Shown here: positions 22,632-33,300 of the stretch, in pieces
How the letters are laid out: each line of letters begins with the position of its first letter
Numbering within the stretch: position 1 is the first letter of the stretch
Source of the DNA: Cercophora sp. LCS_1
Taxonomy: Eukaryota > Ascomycota > Sordariomycetes > Sordariales > Lasiosphaeriaceae
Assembly: GCA_036250225.1 (NCBI GenBank)
Contig: JAPZLL010000033.1
Location: forward strand, 124,001-188,000
Reading direction: 5' to 3'
DNA: 64,000 bases
Translations under genes and position numbers: made by a program
The notes under the pieces: model-generated
Seen by the model: the letters and a program-made list of their open reading frames with translations, nothing else
Told to the model about the DNA's origin: nothing
Database searches by the model: none

Positions 22632-24149
22632 ATGGACGAGTTCTACCGTAAAAATGCAGACCTCTACGAATCTTTGGTGGCAAAGTTCGAGCCTCCGCCC
22701 GTAGTACGAGGAAGGGCATCGGATTCGGGCGGTTCCATTCCCGACATGCTTGTCGCAGCCAGGGTTCGGCCTCTGCTAGACGAGGACATCGCGGCGGGCT
22801 TCCCAACAGCAGTATTCTCCCGACCGACACCGCCAGGGGTGATTGATGTTCATGACCTTTACAACCACCCACGAGGACGACCCATCCTGAAGGTGAGCTT
22901 TTGAACAATTGAACCTGTGTCCAACACCACTGACCCTCTCGCCAAAGTCCTTCACCCACCAGGTCGACAAACTCTTCGACGCCCAGGCAACCACGGAAGA
23001 GATGTACCAGGGTTCTCTGCTCCACCTCGTCCCATTTGCATGGAACGGCGGCATCGCCACTCTTTTCGCCTATGGCCAAACAGGTTCCGGGAAGACGTTC
23101 ACCATCAGTCGCCTCGAAGAACTTGTGGTCAAATCGCTGATGGAGGGTGACCACCTGAATGACGAGAGGGAGATTTACCTTACGATCATCGAGCTCGCCG
23201 GAAACTCGGCCTTCGATCTGCTCAACTCGCGAGCACCGATCCCAATCCGCGAGGATGTGTCGGGAGTCACTCAACTCGTCGGCGCAACCGAGTATCGCGT
23301 ACAGGGTGAAGAGGACGCGCTCAGCAAGATCAAGGAAGCATCCGCCTTTCGAAAAACAGCATCAACCCTCAAAAATGACGCCTCATCTCGCTCCCACGCT
23401 ATCTGTCGCATCCGCATCAAAGATCCCTCCACAGAAGCAGATGACGGCTTGCTCTACCTTATCGATCTCGCTGGCTCAGAATTCGCCCGCGACGTTGCAG
23501 TCCACGGCGCCGACCGTATGCGCGAGACCAAGGAGATCAACCTGAGCTTGTCAGTGCTCAAGGATTGCATCCGAGGCATGGCAGAGGCCGATGCCCTGAC
23601 GAGGCTACCAGGCCCGAAATCAAAGAAGGCCGTTCGGATTCCCTTTCGGGGGAGCGCGCTGACAAAGGTCCTCAAACATGCGTTTGACCCGTCGAGCAGC
23701 AGACCTCGCAAGATGGTTGTTGTCGCTTGTGCCAACCCCAGTCTTGCTGACGTAGGAGCAACAAAGAACACGCTGCGGTATGCCGAGATGTTGCGTGTGA
23801 CGGGGCAGCAGATGGGAGAGGTGGAGTATGACCCGGGCTCGCCGGGGACCTGGGATAATGCGCAGCTGAGGGAGTGGATTGTGCAGAATGTAAGAACCCG
23901 CCCGTTAAATCTTCGGTTCTCGGAATGCTAACTGTTGGGGATGGTCAGTCTGGTAGCCCACCAATTTCTCCTGACATTCTGGCACCCACAGAGTCTGGGG
24001 CCCAGCTCCTTCAGCTTACTGCCATGGAGTTTGAGTACCGGTGCACAAAGTCTCGTGGTGTGTTGAGTAAACAGGCCAAGAGCTTTAGGGCCAAGTTTTG
24101 GGAGCTTCACGCTCAGTCTCAAGCGGTGCAGGGTACATATGATACATGA
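22632..24149 (+). CDS. Short kinesin-motor protein
   Basis: Exons 22632-22892, 22948-23889 and 23949-24149 give 467 residues. The motor domain is complete: VAARVRPLLDED near 50, P-loop GQTGSGKT at 130-137, switch I NDASSRSH, switch II DLAGSE and a C-terminal NTLRYAEMLR. Almost nothing precedes the motor apart from 45 residues starting MDEFYRKN, and only about 90 residues follow it, so it lacks the long stalk of transport kinesins. The P-loop and RVRPL context and the internal layout resemble the kinesin-13/KIF24 type, which depolymerise microtubules, but I cannot assign the subfamily firmly. Both introns (55 and 59 bp) have normal signals. The start is set by the ATG at 22632. Confidence 0.88.
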
Positions 24150-24695
24150 ACACGGTCGAGACGCTTGTTTGGTGGAAATGCGGATGTAGCGGCCGCTTGA
24201 ATACGATGGTCCCAGTTTCCGTTATATCCTTGCCTTTTGCTTGCATCCCAATCCTGCTCATTGCCATTCTCAAAGGGGCCGCTCGTAGCCGGCATGGCCT
24301 TCAAGAAGCGTCAACAGACTTTCCGGGAACCCGTGACCTCAATACTCTTTACTGGTGTTTACGGGTTCCCTCATGAGAATCCCGATTGGGGGCTGGAATT
24401 CCCATAAAGAACTTAGTCCCAACAAAATGAATGACCTGGCTGACGGTTGTGGTATAGCTCATCAGCTGTAAGCATACCCCCGAATCTGGAGACTGGTAGT
24501 GCAACTCCAGACTGATGTCAGCAAATGTGATTGCAACATCAAATGACAGCCCCTTTCGAAACAGGAAACCGATACATCCAACCTCTCTATACCGCGGCTC
24601 ATCGTCTTGTACGAGCTTCGGGGCACTCGTGTACCTGAACCAAAACGAAGCCACTTTGAGTATCTGGAGCTCGTGAGATTGTACGGCCTGAGCAG
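24150..24695. other. Intergenic region, no gene seen
   Basis: Spacer between the kinesin stop codon and the promoter of the small secreted protein. The minus-strand frame at 24349-24654 has no recognisable domain. Confidence 0.35.
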
Positions 24696-24702
24696 TATAA
24701 AA
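24696..24702 (+). promoter_or_regulatory. TATA box of the small secreted protein gene
   Basis: A perfect TATAAAA lies 77 bp before the start codon at 24773, followed by a CA-rich leader. The spacing fits a TATA element with a short 5' leader. Confidence 0.55.
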
Positions 24703-24772
24703 GCATTACTTTTTCCATCCCATTTCACCACTCAACTACCGTCAAATCATCAACCAAATCCCAATCATCAAA

Positions 24773-25255
24773 ATGAAGCTCCAAGCCCTCTTCACCCTCC
24801 TCCTCACTCCGGTCTGCCTGGCCCTCCCCGCCCCCGAGGAAGCACCCTTCGAAGTCGTGACCCTAGACTGGGACGCTTTCACCAACGGCAGCCTCCCCAC
24901 CAACCACCTCCAAGCCCGCGCCCCCATCCCCGGCGCAAGCATCCTCGTCTGGTCCAAGTCTGTCGCCGTCCCGGACGCCTACAACTGCGTTGGCAACTGG
25001 GATATCAACTACCTGAACCCCCAGCGCGACACATGCTACCAGTTCGCCTTGTCCAATGGTGCCCCGCGGCAGCATCAGTCGCTTCAGTTCGTTCCCGGCT
25101 CGGGATCGGGATGTCGTATCAGGGTCTACAGCAATCCTGGCTGTAGCAGCTATGCCGAAGGACTGCCAGGCGCGTGTGTGGGACGGGGTGGGCCACAGCA
25201 GTTTGTTGGGATCAGGATTGTGCAGGGGCCTAGTGGGGGGAATTGTCCCGCTTAG
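24773..25255 (+). CDS. Small secreted cysteine-containing protein
   Basis: 160 residues without an intron. MKLQALFTLLLTPVCLALP is a signal peptide. The mature part has six cysteines (in YNC, DTC, GC, GCSS, AC and NCP contexts), enough for three disulfide bonds, and no known domain. Its pattern, with NPGCSSYAEG followed by a cysteine-bearing tail ending FVGIRIVQGP and NCP, resembles other small secreted fungal proteins of effector-like type; this is inference from size and composition only. A TATA box precedes it. A decayed copy of its last 36 codons follows directly downstream. Confidence 0.8.
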   Translation: MKLQALFTLLLTPVCLALPAPEEAPFEVVTLDWDAFTNGSLPTNHLQARAPIPGASILVWSKSVAVPDAYNCVGNWDINYLNPQRDTCYQFALSNGAPRQHQSLQFVPGSGSGCRIRVYSNPGCSSYAEGLPGACVGRGGPQQFVGIRIVQGPSGGNCPA

Positions 25256-25294
25256 TGGTGCGTTGGTATGGGAGTTGGGGCTGATTTGAGAGGG

Positions 25295-25399
25295 AGGCCT
25301 GCTGAGATTGTTCCTGGGCAGTGTGGCCGGCGTGGTGAGTTGAGGCAGTTTGTGGGTATCAAGGTTGTGTAGGGGCCTTTGGGGAATTGCCCGGGTTGA
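25295..25399 (+). pseudogene. Partial tandem duplicate of the secreted protein's C-terminus
   Basis: Read in one frame, this stretch gives PAEIVPGQCGRR, then QFVGIKVV, a TAG, GPLGNCPG and a stop. It aligns without a frameshift to the end of the preceding gene (YAEGLPGACVGR, QFVGIRIV, Q, GPSGGNCPA). One codon is missing and the glutamine CAG has become TAG. There is no start codon or signal peptide, so it is a relic. Confidence 0.7.
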
Positions 25400-25669
25400 C
25401 TGAGGGGATCTACGTGCTCTAGACTGGATTTGAGTCTTGAATTTGGTGTGTAGTGTAGCTCCCCTGGATTAAGCCGTGTATGAGTTGATAACCTTCCATG
25501 ACTTGGCGATATACCGATCTTGGCCCTTCCACGAGGATGTCAGGAGTTGCCCGTTCTACGCAGAGTTGGGAGACTTGGAAGTCACTTTTCTAATTTCTTA
25601 AGCGCAAGCATTATACATTGAAATGGGCACTATGAAGCTGGGATTCAAGGGTATCTACCACCCACAGCC

Positions 25670-28600
25670 TCACCACTCAACCCCCAAGACGCGATTCACC
25701 TCCCTTGCCCTGTCTTCCGTCAGGGCAGCCCGGTGCCGGCGTGAAGCCAACACCTCCTCCCGCCACAAGAAGCCCAGCCCGACCGCACCACCAGGTCCAA
25801 CCACCACGACCGCAGCGCAAGCAGCCACCAGGATGCTACTCCACCCCATCCCCAACATCCCAACGTGCTTGATGTCCCCAAACAGAAACGCCAACCACAC
25901 GAAGGCCGATCCGAGGGCCAAAACCGCATCACGCCCCATCCACTCCGCCACCAGGACGCCAGGTGCCCAGGGGCCGGGGCCAAGGGAGCGAAAAACGGAT
26001 AAGCTGGAGAACAAAGACCACCACCAAACCACCGCACAACCCACTACCAAAACGCCCAGTGTCGTTCTAATGGCGGGTATATCCCTCTTCACACCCACCA
26101 GGCGATCTTGCTGTATCGTGTCCCGAAAGGGCGACAAACGACACAACAGGGCGACGATCAGGGGATATGCACCCCGTAGCGGACCCCACATAATAGACGA
26201 AAACGCAGGGTATGCAAACGACGCATACAACGGCGCAAAGTACGCTACCATCAACGATGGCAGGATGCATCGCGTGTATGCAGCATTGGTGAGACGCATA
26301 TCCGAGGCTTTGAAGACGTCGATGGGCGAGAAAACATAGTGCAGCGTGTAGTACACCGGCGCTATGGTGGCCATTCCGAAGAAGTGACCGAGGGTTATGA
26401 ACACGAGTGGGAGACAGGCGGGTGTGAGATAGTTGGAGCAACGAGAGCCTTCGATCAGCCATGTTGCGAGGATCATGGCGCCGTTTGCCACAGGAAGGAG
26501 GGCTGTGGTCGAGAGGGACGCTGGGTTGGTGGAGGCCGTGGCGAGGAAAAGGAGGATGATAAAGGGGATGACGATGATCACGAATCGACGGAGCTTGCTT
26601 TCCGTTTTGCCGAGACCTTGGGTTGGGTTGAATGGCATTGTGCCTGTGACGGACCGGCGCGGGATGGGCAAAAAGTTAATGGCTGGTGCTCCGACGACGA
26701 TTTCAGATTGGAGATTGACGGCGAGCTCAGGCACACAAGGGAGAAGCTTGCGGATGACTGGGAGTGACGCTTTCTGAAGGGCCTGAAAGCGGGTGATGCC
26801 GTTGGACATGTTGGTGACAATGTCGGTTTTGGCCTTGCGGAGGGTCTGGAACCCTGTCAGGGCTCCCTTGATCTCGGTCTCGGTGGGTCGGGCAGGAGAG
26901 ACTCTGGTGGCGAGCTCATGGATGGTATTGGCGAGGGCAGCGGCGGTTTCAATGGCCATGTTACCTCCGTTTCCGATGTTGGGCGTCATCTTGTGGATGC
27001 TGTCGCCGATGCAGACGATGCGGCCGTGGGTCCAGACTTCAAAGCTGCCTTCTTCCAGGACCACGAGATTCGATGCGATGGAGTTGTCCCAGAGCGCCTT
27101 GAAGTGTACGCCTGGGCGGATCACCATGTCGAAATGGGCTTTGGCAAACTCTTCGGTTTCTTGCTCCGAGTAACGCGGCATGTTGGTTCCACGGAGGATC
27201 TGGGCCATCTTTTGGAAGATGAAGTAGTAGGTTCTTCCGTTCTTGACGACGACGGCGAGCGAGCTCCGGTCCTGGTCGTAGCCGTATTCGCCTTCGCCGA
27301 TCTCCATGCCCTCAACCTTGGTGCAGATGCCAAAGAGACACTGGTATTCGGCTGTCAACGCTTCGCGGTCTTTCTTGATCTTGTCCGGATATTCGTCTGC
27401 TGCGAGATCAAACATGGCGTCTCGAGTCTTGCTGTGCACGCCATCGGCTCCGACTAGAATGTCGCCGGTGTATGTGGTACCGTCCTCGCACTTGGCTGTC
27501 ACTCCGGTGGGAGAATGGGTGACAGAGATGACTTTCTTGTTGACGAGGAGCTTGCTCTTGCCCTTAACGCTGTTGACCATGAGCTGGAGGAGAGCTTGGC
27601 GATCACCAAAGGCCTGGTGGTATCCGGTTCTGACATAACCAAGATGTGGAAAGTCAGAAGGAGGCGCAAGAGGAACACCGGCGTTGTCTCGGTCGTAAAC
27701 GAACTTGACGGGTTCCTACTCCTGTTAGCAAAGAGCACAAGCCTTAAGTGTGAATCACATACCGTGGTGTCGAGGAAAGCTTCGTAAAGCCCAAACTGGT
27801 CAAGGATCTGCGCTTTTTGTCAGAAATTCTCTGGCTACAGCTAAGAGACAACCTCAAGACAACTTACTCTGCAACCGTTTGGAAGCACAGCAATGGATGC
27901 ACCCTCATTAGCAGCGAACTTGTCTCGGCCCTCGAGGAGGACACAGTCGATGTTTGCCCTCTTTTTTTTAGTGAAATGTTAGCAGCTTATTCAGTTGGAG
28001 GCAGAAGTGAAGGTTGTTGACCGAAAAAGGCCGGGTAGATCTGGAGGCCACTGACCTCACTTTGAGAAGCACTTGCCCGCAAACGCATTGATCATGTAGA
28101 CATTGATAGGCTTCCAAAGTCGAATCCTATGCAACTAACTCCATGTCGAGCGAGTCAACCTCACACATGCTCAGCTCCCAACCCTTTAATCCAGACGCTA
28201 GGAAATTGGATGAAAACATGGATGACGGTGACGAGCCGAACAATTAGGGCGACTTGAACGACCGAAACAAGAAAAAGCCACCACCACCAAGTGACCAACT
28301 CAAGTGTGAACTTCTCAGCTGGGTAGAACTTCAAGAAGCGCGCACTCCTATCTTCAAGCCATCGTGTGCACGACTGCAGGGGAAACTTGAGCAAACGTAT
28401 GCGCTCATGGCTGACACGCTCACGGCCCAGCTTTAGGGCGAGATTTAAGTAGCGCGTGATTTCTTTCTTAGCTCAATGCTTCCCTGGCTTCAGGGGGGGG
28501 GCTTTGAGAAGTGTACGCTTCTCCAACCGACTCGTTATTTTGTCGGATCTGGGGAGAGTTTCAGGCCTTGCGTCAGAGTTTTTTCGACGCGTCACTGGCC

Positions 28601-28922
28601 TAACATCAGGGCTTATTATAAGTATTACGTACTTGACCTTGCTTTGGGTAGAGCTTGAACAAGTGCGAACTTTGCGTTTCGATCCATCGGACACGTAACG
28701 TTGGGGAGAACTTCAAGAAACGAGGGCGTTTAAAATCAACACGTCCCAAATTAAGCCAAGGGGGAGGAGCAGAAAGCCGCGTGAATTCAAGATAAACAAG
28801 GGGAAAACCGCAGGCAAAAGCAAAAGACACAGCAAATAACAAACCTCGAGGGCATTGGCGAGGGTGAGGCCGGCGATGCCGCCGCCGGCCACAAGCACAC
28901 GAAAGTTGGCGCGGTCCGTCAT
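25670..28922 (-). CDS. FAD-dependent monooxygenase with C-terminal multipass membrane domain
   Basis: Exons 28922-28845, 27960-27868, 27807-27763 and 27715-25670 join in phase to 753 residues. Exon 1 holds the dinucleotide-binding motif VLVAGGGIAGLTLANALE. Exon 4 has the second FAD motif DILVGADGVHSKTR and the ribose-binding GD motif VCIGDSIHKMTPNIGNGGN. These define a group A flavoprotein monooxygenase (PaxM-like family in fungi), which hydroxylates or epoxidises small substrates using NAD(P)H. From about residue 420 to the end there are some seven or eight hydrophobic segments (for example FVIIVIPFIILLFLATAS), which an ordinary family member lacks. A fused membrane terpene cyclase or a simple anchor are both possible; I cannot decide. 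Intron 1 is 884 bp, far longer than any other here, and contains degenerate repeats. Confidence 0.85.
27961..28844 (-). repeat. 884-bp intron with diverged internal repeats
   Basis: The intron has a gtttgt donor and a gctaac branch with an aaaag acceptor. Inside it, similar segments recur at 28319-28360 (gggtagaacttcaagaagcg), 28644-28665 (gggtagagcttgaacaagtg) and 28703-28724 (ggggagaacttcaagaaacg), with weaker relatives near 28495-28515 and 28548-28562. Two of them are followed by a c-atcg motif. They look like remnants of a tandem array or of an inserted element. Confidence 0.5.
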
Positions 28923-30397
28923 CGTGTTTTCTGTTCGTTTAAAAGGAAAAGAAGAGGAAAAAGAACGAGGAGCAGGTGAGAAATATATGACCTTCAGAGA
29001 ACACGGCCCTTGAGGTACGAAGCGTCAAAGCAGTCGGGATTAGCCCTTAAGATATGGTAGCCTCAATGACCTGCGTCGAGTTGTTTTGCAAGAACCAGCA
29101 AGGCACTCGGGGGGATTCTTCTTCGAGCTCAACGACACGCCGGTATATAAGTTGGAGCAGCTTGGGGGGTGGCTATCCAGATGGACAGACATGATGCCTG
29201 CTTATACAATGTGAAAGCTTTCTGGTTGTCGCCAGGCCAGGGCCGGAGTTGCAATGTTGTTCCGCTGAGTACGGCGTGTCCGAGGAGCCCGTCATAGCCG
29301 AGTGAACTTGCGAATACGCTGCCCGCCAATACGCTCGTTGCAACCCATCGCGATCTCACTGCATAACTGGGGGTGGGCTTACTAAGAGAACCAAATTTGA
29401 GCTTTTGCGATTGTTATACGCACTTGCAGGACCGACCGAGTTCCCCGAAGCAGTAGGGAACGGCGAGGGCCCAACCTGTACGCGTCGCGGGAAGAGTACC
29501 TAGCCGGAAAGCAGTCACACGCATCGTGAGGTTTCGCGGCTCCACTTCCCCCTTTTCCATCAAAACACCACCACCTCGGGAAATATTTCAGCGCAAAATC
29601 AGCACGCACACAACAGAATTTCCAGCGCAAATTGCCGTAACAAGCGAAAATAGCGCCTCTGCCCTAACATGAGGACGTACCTTACGGGATACCTTAATGG
29701 CCACGGACGACGTGAGCGGGTCACCAAGGTCCTCATCACCCCGCGGCCGTCCTCAAAACACCAAGAAATTGACCAGCGCCCATCCGAGCTGGCATCGCGA
29801 AATACCTCGGCACTGCGCTCGATGCAAGCATATATAACACGCAACGCTGCAATTCCGTTGCCGGGCACCGGACATCCAACCGCCAAGATCTGGCGGAATG
29901 AACCGGGTCGGACAAAATGCCCCCGCGCAAACTTCCTTCTAATTCGACCGATTTGCCGTCACAAACCACAGTGTCCCGATCACGAACGCGGCGCAAAAGC
30001 CGACAAACGATTTATCATCATACATTCGCTTCATAAGGCCAACGACTCGGTACATATGTACCATCGTTTATTCCCTCATTTTGGTTCATGTCCAAGCGGA
30101 GCGGAACCCGTTCCTGTTTGTCGATCAGGTTCAACCTTTTGGCCCGCAAAGGAAACACCACAAAGAGGGAAAGACGCGCGCTAATACGAAGCAACAAAGT
30201 CGACAGCAGTTGCGGCTCCACCGCCCTCATGCACGAAAAGACCAAGTCCGTTGATGACGTAGGATGCAACTGTTCGGATCACGAAACGACATGGGGAAAC
30301 AACCGACAAAACGCCGGACTATCATTCCCTCGTAGTTCTACACGCTACCTGTATTTGGACACGCACGCGCTTTGGAGGTTTTGTCCGCCATTTATGA
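28923..30397. other. Intergenic region, no gene seen
   Basis: About 1.5 kb between the 5' end of the monooxygenase and the 3' end of listerin, both on the minus strand. The plus-strand frame at 29669-30184 is basic and has no domain. The region presumably holds the monooxygenase promoter. Confidence 0.4.
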
Positions 30398-33300
30398 TCA
30401 CCTCCGCTGCGGCCTGCTATCCCCCGCCATCAACTCAATCGGGTTACGACACAGCGGGCATGAGTTGCGACCGCTGTTCTGGAACCACTTGAAGAGACAG
30501 ATACGATGGAACGAGTGGTGGCATGTGTTGCATTCCTTGTCGGGGAGCTTCTTGTCCGACGAGACAATCGAGTAGCAGATAGCGCACTCCGTCTGGCCCT
30601 TCAGCGTCCTAGTGAGATTCTGGCGGAAGATGGAGAGGCCGTCAATGATGCCTCCATTCTGCACAGTAGTTAGTATCGTTCCAAGATAGGCAGTAGAAGA
30701 AAAGACTTGCGCCGAACTGGATTGCACCCCTTGTTGACAGCAACCACGACTCCCACTTCTTTTCGTCAACGGCGACACGCTTGATACCAATGACCTCGAC
30801 GGTCTCGAGAGGGTATGCAGGGGGTATTTTGAAGAGAACAGACGCCCACTCGTCGTCTACTTCATATGCGGCTGTGACCTCCCTCGCAGGTCTGCTGACC
30901 TTGACCACGAGCTCCTTCTCGTCATCCGTCACCTCTTGCTTCCCCGCCCAATCAACGACCTCATCCAATACCCCGGCGACGATATACGGGGAGAAGTATT
31001 TCGTTATCCAGCCTGGTAAACAGTTCTTCGTTTGCTTGTCGCTTGACTCGAGATACCAGGATCTGAATAGGCCGGGGATGTATTTGAGTGTCGAGAAGAA
31101 CAAGTGGATGAGCAACCAGTGCATGCTGCGCTCCTCGGCCTCTGCATCAGCAAGCTTGATGTCGTATGATCGAACGTAGCTCTCGGTGAAGCCCTCCCTG
31201 TCTAGATTTAGGGGGTTGTTTACCGAGTGGCCGAGGACGTCGAACATAAATCTGAAGAAAGGTTGGACAAAATCCTGTTTCTTGAGAGATTCCGAGTAAT
31301 CGGTGCGGAGTTTAAAGGATGATTTGCTGTAGGCATCGAGGATTAAATGCCATGCGAGAAGGTAGGCGCGCACAGGAGTGGGGAACTGGATGAGAATCTC
31401 TTCGGGGTATGCCTCCAGGGTGGGCGCATCCAGGAGAAGTGACAACAACTCCGCGGGGAGGGCAGCGTCTAACAGCGTTAGTGAGAGACCTACAATAAAA
31501 GGTGAAGCACTGTACCTCGATCCCCAAGAAGGGCGTCAACCGAAAGTTTCTCTGAGGCCTTAGGCAGGGCTTGGTGAAGAATACCAAATGCCGCCTTCTG
31601 GATATCTCTTGATGGCGAAGCGACCAGCCCATACAAATCCTCGAGCTTGCTCGCCTCGGCCGCCCCCTTCTCGATGATCCGGGAAAGAAGCGCATCGACA
31701 ATCTGGCCGGGCTGTGTCAGGACCACAGGGCACTTGAGGAGGTCAATCAATGCCTCGGAAGTATCGATAGCCTTCTCCTTCAAGACATCCATCAGGTCGT
31801 CGCTGGCATCCTCTGCTGTGTCGATCAAAGCCCAGATGAGTTTCAAGGATGCATGGACATATGGCAACCGGTTGGCGGGTACATCAGTCCGCGCCTTCTG
31901 CCACAGAAAGAGGCAATAGTCGACGGTCTGCTGCCAATACGGCCCGTAGATGTCTTTGACGGTGGGGAGGACGCGTTGGATTCCCTTACACGCCTCGGCG
32001 GCCAGCTGCGGGGACACTTCGTCGGGAGAATCCGTCCAAGACGTGAATTGCCTAAGTGCCAACGTCTGCTTCCGGTTGTCGACCGGCAGCTGTCCCGATT
32101 CGTAAACGCCGGCGGCGATGTTAAACAGAACAGTGAAGTGCAATGTTTTTTCGAGGCCTGGAAGCGCACCAATAATCTCGCTGACAAGCCTGTTGCAGAG
32201 CATCTTAACCGCATCTGACGAAGCAAGAATCTCGCCGAAGCCAACGAGGCACCCCACAGCACCCATCAGCGTGTCGGGAGTGGCTTTGAGCACAGCTTTC
32301 TTTTTGAACCATTCCTCAAGAAGGGAAGGTGGCCCGTGGGTCTCGACCAACGCCTGCAGTAAACTGCCGAGGACCTTTGCGCTGTAAAGTGAGATAGTTG
32401 TGAGGCCTTTTGAGTGTTGTAGCGTGAGTTCAACGAGTTGCACGGCCAGCGATGTGCCAGAGAAACCCTTGTCTCGCCAATCCGATGCATCCGAAACCAC
32501 CCCATTTAAGATCTTGCGGCTTAGTGTCGTAAACTCCTCGAGTTCCGCCAATGCATCATCCGTGAGGGGGTCCCAAACGCCTCCCTCGGCCCCCAAAGTC
32601 AGCTGATCTGCCGCGAGCTCGGCAGTGAAGCAGACTAAATAGAGAAGCTGTCGCTGAACTTCTTCGGGAAGTGTACTAAGAGAAACGCCCGAGGAGAGGA
32701 GGCTTGCCGTGTAAATGGCCATCCTGGCGGGTATTGAGCGTCCTTTCGCATCGCGCCCTGGGCTCGTCTCCGGAACGTCAAGCCCCTCCTTGACGAGGAA
32801 GTATGCGCCCCCGACAGAGTTTGTCAGGGAGAGTGATGGGTTTGGTGCCTCCATCAAGAACGGCTTCAGTTCTCGAAGCCAGGCATTAGAGCTTGGAAAG
32901 AGATCCCCAAGGGCAACGTCGCCCAATGCCAAGGTCGACCGTGCCTTTTGGATGAGGATATTGATACTGAATGAGTGTCAGCGCCAAATAGCGAGAAGGG
33001 CAATCTTTGATCAGGGGCGAAACATACCCAAGAGACGACGACTTTGCGTCTTCCAGATTCTTCTGAATGATGGTAACGAGTGGCCGTCGTCCTTGAGATT
33101 TATGATCAAGTGTTGCTTGTAACGAGGCGGCTTTCCCTGCAATGCTCTGATCCGCTAGCTCCGTCAAACCCAGAAGCTTTGTCACGAGGTCTACATGCGA
33201 CCCCTCATGCTGCGACGCCAGGGAAGGCCGGGACTCCGTGACGAGCTCCAGTGCACGCAGTGTCGGCCCAGCCTGTGAGGAAACTCCTAACTGGCAAATG

